In this document: positions 45,357 to 57,070 of the stretch, in pieces
Layout: each line of letters starts with the position of its first letter
Numbering within the stretch: the first letter of the stretch is position 1
NCBI GenBank assembly: GCA_029216955.1
Contig: JANAVB010003400.1
Span: forward strand, 12,759,147 to 12,823,146
Reading direction: 5' to 3'
Origin: Iris pallida
Lineage: Eukaryota; Streptophyta; Magnoliopsida; Asparagales; Iridaceae
Length of the DNA stretch: 64,000 bases
Position numbers and translations under genes: made by a program
Notes under the pieces: generated by a model
The model's database searches: none
What the model saw: only the letters and a program-made list of their open reading frames with translations
Told to the model about the DNA's origin: nothing

Positions 45357-47149
45357 TTAATGAATAACCACTTTATCCAAAATTCCTAGTTCACGACAAA
45401 GAAAATTGAATCGCTCTTCGGATAGTAGTTTTGTAAAGAAATCTGCCAGCTGATGATCAGTGTCAATAAATTCTAAGTTTATATTGTCATTCTGTTGATC
45501 ATCACGCAAAAAGTGGTGACGAATTTCAATATGTTTCGTGCGTGGGTGACATATAGGGTTCTTAGTAAGGTTGATAGCACTAGTGTTGTCACAGAAAAGA
45601 GGAATGTGCATAAAAGATAGGTTGTAGTCTACAAGAGTTTGCTTCATCGACAGAATTTGTGCACAACAATGACCAGCTATGATATATTTAGCTTCTGTTG
45701 TGGATAGTGCGACAGAATTCTACTTCTTGCTAAACCATGAGACTAGAGCCTTGCCTAATAAATGACACGTGTTGCTTGTACTTTTACGGTCGACTTTACA
45801 TCCCGTAAAATCAGCATCCGAATAACCAATAAGGTTAAAGGATGTGGATTTGGGATACCACAAGCCCACTGTAATAGTACCCTTAAGGTATCGAAATATA
45901 CGCTTAACGGCGGACATGTGTGATTCCTTAGGACTAGCTTGATAGCGAGCACACAGACAAATGCTAAACATGATGTCAGGACGACTAGCAGTTAAATAGA
46001 GTAAATAGGAGGCAAAGTAGCTTTATTACCTATTCCATTAGGAACTGCAGATTTTTTGGTCCATCACATTCATGCATTTACGATACATGTAACTGTATTG
46101 ATACTACTGATAGGTGTTATATTTGCTCGCAGTTTCTGTTTGATACCTGATAATGCAAATCTCGGTTTTCGTTTCCCTTATGATGGACCTGGAAGATGGG
46201 GGACATGTTAAGTATCTTCCTGGGATCATGTTTTCTTAGGTCTATTCTGGATGTATAATGCAATTTCGGTAGTCATTTTCCATTTCAGTTAGAAAATGCA
46301 GTCGGATGTTTGGGGTACCAATCATACCTCGATACTTACGTTGGTTAACAGGTTTGCCGCTTTCATCAGGTTCCAGCTTGGTCGTAGTAGCCATAGGGGT
46401 GCTGATTGGTTTGACGTTTTAAGATCAAACTTCTTTAGCATATCCTTTGTGTATTTTGACTGGCTGATGAAAGTTCCTTGCGAAGTTTGTTTGACTTGCA
46501 ATCCAAGGAAGTAGGTGAGCTCTCCCATCATGCTCATCTCAAATTCGTTATGTATACACTTAACAAAATGTTGGCATAGATTTTCATTAGTAGAACCGAA
46601 TATGATATCATCAACATAAATTTATACTAAAAGAATAGTGTCTTAAAAACTTTTGATAAACAGTGTAGTATCAATCTTCCCTTTTGAAAAACCTTTATCT
46701 AGCAAGAAATTGCTTAGGCGTTCATACCAAGCTCTGGGGGCTTGTTTGAGGCCATATAGCGCTTACTTGAGTTTGAAAACATGGTCAGGAAATTTATGAT
46801 TTTCAAAACCAGGGGTTTGTTTTACAAAAACTTCCTCCTTAATAAAACCATTTAGAAAAGCACTTTTGACATCCATTTGGAAAAGTTTAAAATTCTGAAA
46901 GTTTGCAAAGGCACAAAGCATCCGAATGGATTCCAGTCTTGCAACAGGAGCATACGTCTCATCGTAGTCCATACCTTCCTCTTGGTTGTATCCTTGAGCT
47001 ACTAGACGACCTTTGTTGCAAGTAAGTGAACCATCTTCATTTACTTTGTTATGAAAAATCCATTTAGTACCAATAATCGAGTGGTTAGCTGGTTTAGGAA
47101 CAAGTTCCAAGAGCTGGCTTCTCTCGAATTGGTTGAGTTCTTCTTGCAT
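45357..47149 (-). pseudogene. Copia-2 reverse transcriptase and RNase H
   Basis: Minus-strand RT starts MQEELNQFERSQ at 47149, with QMDVKSAFLNGF near 46880 and YVDDIIFGS near 46600. GELTYFLGLQVKQT follows at about 46500. RNase H has YSDADFTGCKVDRKS (near 45830), TTEAKYI, FCDNTSAINLTKNP and DHQLADFFTK, so the acidic residues are intact. Lesions are frameshifts near 46760 and 46640, a stop just before the YVDD box, a stop at 45720 and a foreign segment of about 300 bp at 46011-46312. Confidence 0.92.
46011..46312. other. Foreign segment of about 300 bp inside Copia-2 RT
   Basis: Copia coding breaks at RGMIG (about 46315) and resumes at [13 protein letters not shown] (about 46010), adjacent positions in the protein. 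The intervening DNA has no Copia similarity and no clear target repeat. I cannot identify it. Short gene-fragment capture, a SINE or a filler insertion at a repaired break are possible. Confidence 0.65.
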
Positions 47150-47259
47150 AGCTAAAATCCAAAACTCATCATTAAAAGCTTCTAAAATAGTTTTAGGCTC
47201 AATTTGCGAAATGAAAGCAGTGCTAGCAATGGAATCTCTTAACGATGATCGAGTACTTA
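47150..47259 (-). pseudogene. Copia-2 pol linker between integrase and RT, left of CACTA-2
   Basis: The minus strand reads the segment upstream of RT (STRSSLRDSIASTAFISQIEP, KTILEAFNDEFW) collinear with Copia-1 20880-20990. It is cut by CACTA-2 at 47260 and continues at 53570. Confidence 0.85.
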
Positions 47260-48010
47260 CACTATCAAAATATGTCGATTTAGCGATGGCCAGGTCCGTC
47301 GCCCATCCGTCGGCATTCAGTATTAGCGACCGATCACTGACGGATCTTGGTCAAAATAATCCGTCGGCAATCAGCTCATCGCTAATAAAGCTCCGTCGCT
47401 AAGTAGTCGTCAAGCGACGGAATAGCGATGACTTTTCGTCGTCACAATACGATGCATTAGCAACGACTTCCCAACAGTCTTTCGTCGATTTCAAGTATTA
47501 AATGCTGAACTGTGGGGACGCTAGCGACGGAATGGTCCGTCGACAAACCGTCGTAACAGCGTATCAGAGTGTATCGTTCCGTCGCTATTCCGTCGATCAC
47601 CGTCGCTAACAAAGGACTGATTAGCGACGGAATCCTAACGGATAATCCATCGACCATGTTCTGAAAATGCTTGACATTTCCAGAACCATGGCGACGGATA
47701 TGTCGTCGTGGCTTCGTCGCTCATCCGTCGATGTAGCGACTGACTAGTGGCGGATAATCCGTCGCCATGGTTCTGGAAATGTCATGCATTTCCAGAACCT
47801 TGGCGACGGATATTCCGTCGCTATTCCGTCGAACTTGATATTTCCAGAACCTTGACGAATTGTCCGACGCAAATCCGTCGACCACCCGTCGCTAACTGGA
47901 AACAGTTTCAAAGCTCCAGTTAGCGACGGATATTCCGTCGAAAAGTAGTCAGAAACTGAAAACATCCGTCGCTAACCGGTCACTAGTCCGTCGCTAACTG
48001 AGATATTTTT
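47260..48010. repeat. CACTA-2 left subterminal repeat array
   Basis: About 750 bp of TAGCGACGG / CCGTCGCTA motifs in both orientations with spacers. It includes a hairpin at 47758-47810, where tccgtcgcca and ggttctggaaatg are mirrored by catttccagaacc and tggcgacgga around tcatg. These are candidate binding sites for the element's own second-ORF protein, as TnpA does in Spm. Confidence 0.9.
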
Positions 48011-48070
48011 CAAAAAAAATTGCAGAGCTTTCCCTGTTCACACAAATATGCATAAACCAAACCAATATAT

Positions 48071-48240
48071 AATGCACACCAATTGTCCAACAATCACATA
48101 GACCAGATATATAATGCACACCAATTATCCAAGAATCATATAGACCAAATATGCACATACGAATTTAATGTACACCAATTATCCAAGAATCACATAGACC
48201 AAACCAAACCAAGATATAATAGACACCAATTATCCTGAAA
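48071..48240. repeat. Tandem repeat, about 42-54 bp units, four copies
   Basis: Units start at 48071, 48113, 48167 and 48218, each with an aatgcacaccaatt-like start and an atccaagaatcacatagacc-like body. It lies between the subterminal array and the end of the second ORF. Confidence 0.85.
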
Positions 48241-48331
48241 TCATAAAGTAATATCCATCGTTATAATCCGAAATTCCCACAAATATTCCAAAATTCCCAC
48301 AAATATTCCAAATTTTCTTAATTACAATACT

Positions 48332-50258
48332 TCAAGGAGGAGGAAGAGTTCGATTGTCCGGTGGTGGTAATCCCTCCTGCGCCCGACAAAAATACTGCTC
48401 TACTAGGTACGACAGCAAGCCTTCGAAGACACTGCTTGGAAGTTCGTATAGCTGCTCTTGCAACATGAGATCAAGGAGTGTCGTCACAGTCGTAGGCGGT
48501 ACCAGAGGGGCAGCAGGGTTGAAAGAAAGATGACCGACGAAAGAAGGACCGGGTGCAGCAGTCGACTGACCGGTACCAGTAGAAGACGGACCGACACCAG
48601 CAATAGACGGACCGGCAGCAGCAGACGGAGGCAAAAAGCATGTTGTAATTTGCTCCCGCAAGGACGATACCGCCTCGTGCAGTTGCGTAAGCTGCGACCT
48701 AATATCATCGTCTGCCGGGGCCGCGGGAGGAGGCGGTGTCGGTAGAAATCTCTGAGTTGCCATGTGCAACGGTCCTAGGGAGCCAACTCCGTACAGGTGC
48801 CTTTTCTTAAAGTCGCCGACGATATCTACGAACAAGTCGTTACGAGCGGCCAAAGAAGAGGGCGTCCGGGCGGGCATCGTTTCACCGACATCCTCGGTGT
48901 CAGTTAACTGAGCCCGACTAAGGGCCTCACGATACACAGCCTATCAAATGAATGTGTTTATATTATAAGATTTACCTAAGTTGTAATCTAAATCCTATGT
49001 TTCACAAAGTTAAGTGTGAATCCTAAGTTTACCTAAATTATACTCCGAATACTTTTAATTCTAACATAAATCTCATAAACATAAGTAATTACATCAGTCT
49101 CCTTGGCCCTCTCGTCGACGAAACTTTCGTCCTTTCGTCTCTTGTGCGTATGCTGGAACACGTCGTGCATGGTGACCGATTCTGGTGCCCTTTTCTCCTT
49201 CAAAGTCCGTTGGGTCTGCATACAAAATTTTCGTAGAACTTAATTAGCTCCGTATATTAATAATACCTAATTCGACAGTGAAATAAATTTACAGTATCTC
49301 ACCAGATCTGTAAGCGTCGCTGCGTGGGGCCTTGATCCCCCCGTATGAAGCCCTACGGCCTGTAGGTTCGCCTTCGCCTTCTTCGATTTCTCCTTGTACG
49401 CAGGAGTATTCATCATATCTAAGAGGTCCTCATAATAGTCCTGCCGGATCCAATTCGGCCTTGTCTGCCCCATTTTCAGGTCATGAATCATATTTCGTAT
49501 CTTCTTCGAGGCAGCGCTTCTGTAGGTATTGCGGATCGCGTCCTCGCGATAGGGGGCCACCAATACGTCGTCTAACATAAAAATTCAATTATTGGTTGAT
49601 TAAAGAGTAACTAATAATTAACCAAAAGATATAGATATATACTCTCGACTCGTCGAACCAGACGTACTTCAAGTTTAGGGGCACCGACGAAAAGTTGAGG
49701 TAGGGACCATGGAAGTTACCCCTGATAATTTTTCCAAGAGCCCTGGCAACATTAAACGAAAAAACCTACAAAGAAGAAACGACTGGATTATTAACTTGAA
49801 TAAATAAAAGAAATTTAATAAATTATCTTAAATTTACTTACGAGGTCCCCGCGGGCCATAGCTCTCGTCGGAACTCGTCTCTCGACCTCTCTGGTACCGT
49901 CGGAGGATCCGCGGGTCTGCGTATGTACTCCCCAGTAACCGGATAGAAACGAGTATGGGGGTACTCCGGGGCCCACTGTGCAGTAACTGGGGATCCACTG
50001 GTGGATCCACTGGTGGGTCCGATAGCAGAACGGATCCGCTAGCCGATCCAGACTCGTGCCTCGATGAAGTTGTCGATCGACGGTGGGATGCGTCTGTGCC
50101 CAGGGTACTCTCTGGGTCGGGCTCGCGGGATGGGGTCACATCCCAAAAAGATTGAATGCGACTACGACCACCAGTACCACTACGACCACGACCACAACTA
50201 CCACCACCACCAGCAACAGCACCACGACCACCACCAGCACCACGACCACGGCCAGCCA
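48332..50258 (-). CDS. CACTA-2 second ORF (TnpA-like, Transposase_24-type), several exons
   Basis: Read leftwards from MAGRGRGAGG (50258), a Gly/Arg-rich then Ser/Pro-rich N-terminus is followed by NFHGPYLNFSSVP...VWFDESR (49765-49640). Then come ASKKIRNMIHDLKMGQ and RPNWIRQDYYEDLLDMMNTPAYKEKS (49580-49300), the segments expected of plant En/Spm second-ORF proteins. The C-terminal exon (48940-48332) has a Pro-rich stretch and a short coiled coil (LTQLHEAVSSLREQI). Exons appear separated by GT-AG introns, for example donors at 49841, near 49300 and near 49109 and acceptors at 49766 and near 49219. The frame across exons 1 and 2 is uncertain and may be shifted. Its likely role is binding the subterminal motifs. 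Confidence 0.65.
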
Positions 50259-50509
50259 TCATGACCTGCAAATAGAACACATAAACATAATTAACAATAT
50301 AAAACTGTAAATGAATATAAAATTCTAAACAAAAATATACATACCAGCAGTAGGGAGACGAGTGCCGTCACAACGAAAAGGACTAGGAGTGCCATCTGCA
50401 ATAAGTAAATAATCGAACAAAAAAAAACATGAACTCACGTAATTACTTTTATGAGGTCAAACTTAATTCACGTAATTGGAAGTATTTTTAATATACAACA
50501 ATATTTAAC

Positions 50510-53378
50510 CTAATCATCGTCTTCGTTCTCATCTTCGGCCTCGTCCTCATCATCATCATCCTCATCATCCTCATCCTCATCCTTATCTTCATCGTCGATT
50601 TCATCTGTATCCTCATCCCCATCAAATTCTTCTTCTTCTTCTTCTTCTTCTTCTTCTTCTTCTCTGTCTTCTTCTTCTTCTTCTGCCTCAATATTTGGGA
50701 CAAGACGCCTCTTTCTTCCCGGGTTGACAGCTAAGTCTTGTGTATCAACCTCTTCCTCTCCTCTATTTTCCTCAATAATATCTTCAACATCCATTGTATC
50801 CGAGTGTTGTCCCAAGTATTGGGACTTTTCGATCTGGTCCTCTTGGTATGTTGGGTCTCCAACGTTGAATATATTTCTAGATTTAATCTTGCATACTGCC
50901 CACCACTCAAATCGATCTCTACGACGCCTTAGGTAGCTTGTCTAGTAGACTTGAATAGCCTGATTTGCTATCGCAAATGTATCGGACCCTCTATACCTCC
51001 TGTGATGATTTATATCGACAAATCTAAATTGTTTATCGATTCTCCAATCGATATTTGGTGTCGTATCAAACCACTCACATTTGAACATCACAATATACAT
51101 ATCATATGGGACCGTATATTGTAAATCTATAATATCTCGAAGCACTCCATAATAGTCAAAGTCCGGTTCGTCGTCATAGATGGTGCCTCTTATGCAAACA
51201 CCGGAATCCTTGGTACTGATGTCGTCATTGATAAATTCGATATTTATAGCATTTTGAGTTGTCTTAAACTAAAGCCATTAACGACATAGCCTAGCCAAGT
51301 CTTTGTTTGCTTCTTCGGTCCCAATGCCCGATAACGAACACTCTCATTAGTGAGTATTATTTCAGGCAATAAAACCTGTAAACTAATATTTATAATCTCA
51401 GTTACTTACGTATTTTATAAGAATATATAAAATCAACCTCAATTATAATCTCAGTTACTTACGTATTTACGAAACCATGACGGAAATATACAATCAACCT
51501 CTCTTTGAAGTCCCTCATCAGTAATATCAGGTGTCCTCATTTTGACTTCATCTCTAAATACACTATTAGAAAAAATAAGAATATATAAGTGTAGTCACTT
51601 ACTTCATCAAATTAGAGATTATAATGAGTACAAGTGTACTGACTTACTTCTCCAAATCTCTCACTTCTTGTATGTCACAGTTTAACAAGACATATCGGTG
51701 AGCGGCATCATACTCGTCATCAGTCAACCACCATTTTTTACTAGCCCCAACAGGCTTGCCCCTTACATTGAATATACCTCCATCCTTAACGTCCTCGTCA
51801 TACCTTTGAGGTCTATTTCGATTTGTCTTAACATGAGTATCGAAATAAATGGAGCAGAAGTTTGACACCTCTTCGATAAGATATGCTTCGCATATAGAAG
51901 CCTCTATATGAGCCTCGTTGCCAACTTTCTTCTTTAGATGGTGTAGGTATCTAGAGACAAATAATCTTGAGAATTAAGAATGAATTTTAAAACCCACTGA
52001 AATTCAACTTAATTATATTAATTTTTATGTACCTTTTAAATGGGTACATCCATCGATAATAAACAGATGCACCGACACGGTCTTCGTATGCTAGATGAAT
52101 CGGTAGATGCTCCATGCTGTCGAAGAAGCCAGGAGGAAATATTTTCTCCAACTTGCAAATTGTTAAGATAATCTTCTCCACAAGTTCAACCATGTGTTGC
52201 ACAGTCAACTTAGTTGAACAAATATCCCTAAAGAATATAGATAGTTCGGCCAACGGAACCTATACAGCAGAAGACAACAACTCTTTCAAAGCAATGGGCA
52301 GTAATCTTTCTATAAACACGTGGCACTCATGACTCTTCATTTCCGTTAGCTTGCGTTCATTGAGATCAACGCATCTAGACAAATTCGACACATAGCCGTC
52401 GAGAAATCTTAAAGTAGATACCTACTTGCAGATTATTAATCTATCTTCCTTGCTCAATGTGTATTGTGCTATCGGCTTACTTAATTGTCCACCAGCTCCC
52501 TTTTGTATCAAGTTCAGATAAGGATGCTTGCATATCTCGGCAATGTCTTGTCTTGCTTTTGGATTGTCCTTCGTCTTTCCTTTAATATCCATGACGGTAT
52601 TGAAGACATTATCGAACACATTCTTTTCGATATACATAACATCAAGATTATGCCTTATAAGATTATCTTTCCAATAAGGCAAGTCCCAGAAGATACTCCG
52701 TTTGGTTCAGTTATGCCTTTGTCCGAACCCATCGACACGATTGTTCGATGGATCTTCCATTACAGTGGGCAAGTCCTTTACATCTTTCCAAATATCGTAT
52801 CCTGATAATCTGGCAGGCGGATGAGAAAATTATTATTTTCCAGCTCTGAACGCGTCCTTGTTCTTTCTCCAAGGATGACTCGCGGGCAGAAATTGACGAT
52901 GACAATCAAAGAAAAAAGTTTTTCCTCCATGCTTAAGGCAGAATGCCTTACTATTTTCTATGCATATCGGACAAGACATGGTGCCGTGAGTACTCTATCC
53001 CGACAGCATACCGTATGTAGGAAAATCATTAATTGTCCACATCAGTGAAGCTCTCATCTGAAAGTTTTGTTTCCTGGAAATATCATAGGTCGCGACACCG
53101 ATCTCCCACAGCTGTTTCAGCTCATCCACCAACGGCTGTAAATATATATCGATATTCTTCGTCAGATTTTTGGGACCTAGTATGATAGATGTCAAGAACA
53201 TATAAGGAGTCTTCATACACATCCATGGTGGCAGATTATAAGGGGTCAGAATAACCGGCCAGCAGGAGTATTGAGATCCTGACTGCCCGAAAGGGGCAAA
53301 GTATTGTCCCGCCAATACGTAGTCGAAGTATTGTTCTGCCACTTCTTCCAACAATTCTCGCCAAATAATCGACTGCAT
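50510..53378 (-). pseudogene. CACTA-2 Tnp2-type transposase, N-terminally truncated
   Basis: The minus strand begins abruptly with FDYVLAGQYFAPFGQ...CWPVILTPYNLPPWMCMKTPYM (about 53330-53200), the middle of the Tnp2 domain. It continues with HNLDVMYIEKNVFDN (52640), then the DUF4218-type block LVEKIILTICKLEKIFPPGFFDSMEHLPIHLAYE (52200-52080). A DUF4216-type part follows (51145-50942), then an acidic tail of Glu/Asp runs encoded by CTT and ATC microsatellites (50540-50690). Stops and frameshifts occur, including a TAG at 50942-50944. The N-terminus is absent, so there is no functional transposase. Confidence 0.88.
51388..51475. repeat. Short direct duplication in a Tnp2 intron
   Basis: The segment ttataatctcagttactt followed by acgtattt occurs twice, at about 51389 and 51440, about 51 bp apart. 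On the minus strand each copy contains a gtaagtaactg splice-donor-like sequence, so two alternative donors are visible. Confidence 0.7.
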
Positions 53379-53566
53379 AGCGACGGCTGCTTATCCGTCG
53401 CTATATCTTCGATGCCCTAGTGACGAATGAGCGACATTTTCTTCCCCTTAAAATAAAATAAAACATGTATCGGCTAGTCGTCGGTACTCCGTCGGCTATT
53501 TGCCGCAAATCCATCGCTAACGCTGATGGAAAATATCCGTCGCTAATTGACTGTATTTTGGTAGTG
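53379..53566. repeat. CACTA-2 right subterminal array
   Basis: Only about 190 bp of TAGCGACGG-like motifs and the terminal inverted repeat, directly joined to the truncated Tnp2 coding. The left array is about four times longer. The asymmetry fits a deletion that removed the promoter and transposase start. Confidence 0.85.
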
Positions 53567-53569
53567 TTA

Positions 53570-54588
53570 CTCCGCGTAATACCTCACCTATTACCAAGTT
53601 TTTTGGATGTGACGGCTTGAATGCAAACTTTTTCGGAACGCCCTCCAGAGAGTTGGTTTCAGGGGTGGTATTCATCGGCATAGAAGTTGATGGCTCAACA
53701 TCATCGTCGGGAATAGCTGTTAAACTATTTTTCTCATCATCACATTAGTAGACTCTTCTACAATCAATGAGCATTTGTTGACCACTCTATATCCCTTGCT
53801 CTTGGCAGCATAGCCAAGAAAAATACCATTGTCAGCTTTGGCATCAAGTTTGCCTAAGTTATCTTTGGTGTTTAGGATAAAACAGTGACAACCAAACACT
53901 CTAAAATATGAAACATTTGGAGTTCTACCAAACCAAAGCTTATAGGGTGTTTTCTTCGAAATAGGTCGAAAAAGCACCCTATTTAAAATATAGCATGCTG
54001 AACTGACAGCTTTAGCCCAAAAATATTTCGGAAGTGAAAATTTATTCAACATGACTCTAGCTATATCGCCAAGAGTCCTATTCTTTCGCTCCACAACACT
54101 ATTTTGTTGAGGAGTTCTAGGACAAGAAAACTCATGATCAAAACCATTTAAATCATAAAACTTTTCAAAATCGGAATTTTCGAATTCGCCTCCATGATCA
54201 CTTCGGATTCGAGTAATCATGTAGCAATTTTTTTGTTTTGAACCTTTTTAGCAAAAATTTTAAAAATAGAAATTGCATCGCTTTTGTTTGAAAGAAAGAA
54301 AACCCAAGCGAATCTAGAAAAATTATCTACTATAACAAAAGAATAAAGTTTTTCACCAAGACTGGCTACTCTACTCGGACCAAATAAGTCCATGTGCAGT
54401 AACTGCAAGGGTCTAGTAGTACTTACAGTATTTATGGAATGAAATGAAGATTTGGATGCCTTATTTAGTTCACATTCGGCACATACGTGTCCTTCTTGAA
54501 TGTGATGTCGGGCAAACCTTTTACTAGTTTCTTTGTCGATAGCCTGGATATAGTATCCATATTGGCATGACCAAGACGCTGGTGCCAC
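53570..54588 (-). pseudogene. Copia-2 integrase
   Basis: The minus strand has the zinc region remnants (CAECELNKASKSSF near 54480), LLHMDLFGP (54390), RSDHGGEFENSDF (54200) and VVERKNRTLGDIARVML (54090), so the D, D, E triad is complete. LWFGRTPNVSYFRVFGCHCFILNTKD follows. One frameshift near 54217-54245, at a T-rich run, splits the core. The C-terminal linker is cut by CACTA-2 at 53569. Confidence 0.93.
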
Positions 54589-54650
54589 AACAATCTCTCA
54601 TCCTTGTGGGCGTAGAGGCATCTTCCTGCACTGTTAGTATTTCTAGATAG

Positions 54651-55919
54651 TTAGAAAATATAAATGTTATCCTCTCTTATCCCTTCACAAGCAATGTCTC
54701 CAGTTGACCTATCATAAATATAGCATTTATTTTGTCCAAAGTTAATATCATATCCATGATCAGCAAGGTGACTTATGCTGGGCAGGTTATGCTTTAACTC
54801 AGTTACTAGGCAGACATCCTTTATTACAGGAGAAGGAGGATAACCAATAGTACCATTACCTATGATGTAGCCCTTCAAATTGTTACCGAAGGATACGTAC
54901 CATTCCCTCTTCATCGATAGTGATACGAAAAGATTTGTGTCTCCCGTCATATGTCGCGAGCATCCACTATCGAGAATCCACTTGCTTTTAGTTGAGGGAG
55001 GAAGGTCCACTACATTACGAGTAGATGTGACCTTTGGTACCCAAGTTCTTATGGGTCCTGAAATGTTAGTCTTCGGTACCCATGCATATAGATTGATATC
55101 AACTAATTTCCTAATTCTATACTGTGGTGAGATATGACCATGTAATCCACGGTATGTGCAAGTAGCATGCCTATTAGTGCTAGGAGCAAGTTGATGGTGA
55201 TGTCTATATGCAACATGGTGATAGTTGTGTGGAACAGCAGGATAGTGACTATATATAGTAGCAGGATGATGGTTATGTCTATGTGCAGCATGGTGATAGT
55301 TAGCAGGATAGTGACTATGTGTAGCAGCAGAGTGATAGTTATCAGAATAATATCTATGTGCATGTGGTTTATGTGCTGCATGGGAGTACATGTACATGTA
55401 AGCATGTTTACGTGCTGCATGTAGGTGACATATTTTACTATTACGAGTGGTCTTGTATTTTGTGTATGTTTTGTGTGATTGGGTTTGAGGTTGAACAACC
55501 TGTTTTCCCAATCTAATCTCTAATTTCTTTGAGGCAGCATGTAGTTCATAACACTTAGCATTTAAACCATCAATCTTAGCAATAGAGATCTTGTGTTTGT
55601 TCCTTTCTTCAGCAAGCTCATTATTGAGGGCTGTGATCTCACGTGTTTGCTTTTTAATAAGTGCTTCGGCATCATGTAAGCTTAACTTAAGCTTGGACAC
55701 CTCATTAGTGACTTCCGTGGGTGGAGTATCTCTAACATTATTATGTAAAGAAGACCGTTTTTTAATCTCTATTTCATAGCTTTTGATTTTCTCCTTGGCA
55801 TGCTTATATTTACTAATGACTTTCTTGTGGTCATTTAGTAAATCATTAAACGCATCGCCAAATTCATCAAAAGTAAAGTCATCGAGAGTGTCGCTAGTTA
55901 CCTTCTCGGATGTCGTCAT
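54651..55919 (-). CDS. Copia-2 Gag C-terminal coiled coil and protease
   Basis: An open 422-codon stretch. Residues 1-140 form a long coiled coil (heptads around LLNDHKKVISKYKHAKEKI). Residues 160-265 are a His/Tyr-rich linker with repeats such as SHYPANYHHAAHR. A degenerate second knuckle (CTYRGLHGHISP) follows. The Copia protease has the active-site segment WILDSGCSRHMTGD at about residue 310. It ends in a premature stop (DNIYIF) near 54651, and pol would continue directly. The equivalent His-rich part of Copia-1 (19020-19270) is broken. Confidence 0.88.
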   Translation of the reverse strand: MTTSEKVTSDTLDDFTFDEFGDAFNDLLNDHKKVISKYKHAKEKIKSYEIEIKKRSSLHNNVRDTPPTEVTNEVSKLKLSLHDAEALIKKQTREITALNNELAEERNKHKISIAKIDGLNAKCYELHAASKKLEIRLGKQVVQPQTQSHKTYTKYKTTRNSKICHLHAARKHAYMYMYSHAAHKPHAHRYYSDNYHSAATHSHYPANYHHAAHRHNHHPATIYSHYPAVPHNYHHVAYRHHHQLAPSTNRHATCTYRGLHGHISPQYRIRKLVDINLYAWVPKTNISGPIRTWVPKVTSTRNVVDLPPSTKSKWILDSGCSRHMTGDTNLFVSLSMKREWYVSFGNNLKGYIIGNGTIGYPPSPVIKDVCLVTELKHNLPSISHLADHGYDINFGQNKCYIYDRSTGDIACEGIREDNIYIF

Positions 55920-57070
55920 TAGGCAGACATTAGCGGTGTCTTGAGGAGAGTCTTTTTCTTCTTCGGAATCACTTGCTTCGCTTTCATGCCAAATACTAGT
56001 GTTGGCATATTTTTTGAAGAAGGCTTCTTGTAGGGCTTCTCATATCTGTTACCTTTCTTTGCGAAGGGACAGTCTTTTCGAACGTGTCCAGTCTTCTTGC
56101 AGCCATGGCATGTTGGTTGTCCCTCGTCATCTTCTTATTGTTCCTTCTTTCTTCGATTGAAACGAAAGAACTTCTTGAAGTTGCAGACTAGAAGAGCTTG
56201 ATCATCACCTTCAGAATTGTCGTCGTCGGTCTCTTCAGGATCAGCCCTTCGACGATGAGCTTTTAGGGCAATTTCTTTTGCCTTTGGAGCAGGTTCGTCG
56301 AAGTCTTTAAGGTCGAGCTCGTGGGTCATCAGTTTTCCCATCAAAGTTTCTATAGACATTGTGGTGAGATCAATGCCTTCTATGATAGCTGTTACCTTAG
56401 GGTTCTAAAACTTCGGTAGTCCCCTAAGTAACTTACGAATCTTCTCATGATTTGTATATTATTTGCCAAGAGATGACATAGGGTTCATGACGTCAAGGAA
56501 TCTTGTAAACATTTGAGTGATCGTCTCATTAGGCTTCATCTTGAACGCCTCGTATTCTTGTGTGAGACGACTGATTTTTGACTCCTTGACTTGGGTGGTT
56601 CCTTCATGCGTCACTTCTAGAAGCTTTCATACTTCGTACGAGGTGGTGCATGTCGAGACCCTGTTAAATTCATTCATGTCTATTGCATAAAAGAGATCAT
56701 TAATAGCTCTAGCATCTAGACTCGCCTGTTTCTTTTCCTCGTCAGAATATTTGTCGTCGGGTTTCTCGACGAGATCTCCATTGACAACTATCCTGGCGGG
56801 CTTTTTGTAACCATCTGTGACAATGGTCCACAGGTCGAAGTCTAGAGACTTGAGATAGAAACTCATTCTAGTTTTCCAAAAGGTGTAGTTGGTTCCATCA
56901 AATAGGGGTGGCCTATTAGTGGACTGTCCTTCACCATGGTTGGAAAACATAGGTTGTGTGGTCGGCTCAAACTCTGTCTCCCGAAGACAAAATTGCTCAA
57001 ATGGGCTTTGTGGGCTAGTTTGGTTTGGTGGAGCTTTTGGTTTATGGTTTGGAGATAGGTATAGGCCCAA
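55920..57070 (-). pseudogene. Copia-2 gag N-terminal part, fused to LTR remnant
   Basis: Gag residues run from TTQPMFSNHGEGQSTNRP through LFDGTNYTFWKTRM, FYAIDMNEFNRVS and MSIETLMGKLMTHELDLKD (56360). A canonical zinc knuckle CHGCKKTGHVRKDC lies near 56070-56110. Frameshifts occur near 56627, 56400 and 56135. The normal start (MATTQP in Copia-1) is replaced: the open frame starts in LTR sequence at 57070 (MGLYLSPNH), because the LTR downstream part, PBS and leader are deleted. Confidence 0.9.

Larger units (their letters stand above)
47260..53566 (-). mobile_element. CACTA-2: coding CACTA (En/Spm-like) transposon, antisense
   Basis: 6.3 kb with ends CACTATCAAAATAT and (reverse) CACTACCAAAATAC and a 3-bp duplication TTA (47257-47259, 53567-53569). 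Subterminal zones carry many TAGCGACGG-like motifs. On the minus strand it encodes a Tnp2-type transposase remnant, then a second ORF with a Transposase_24-like domain. It lies within the pol of Copia-2. The transposase N-terminus is missing, so it is probably non-autonomous now. Confidence 0.95.

Noticed and set aside
49332..50310. Plus-strand open frames such as Thr-rich and His/Asp-rich ones
   Set aside because: Shadows of the minus-strand second ORF of CACTA-2. The composition comes from ACC and CAC runs opposite Gly/Arg codons.
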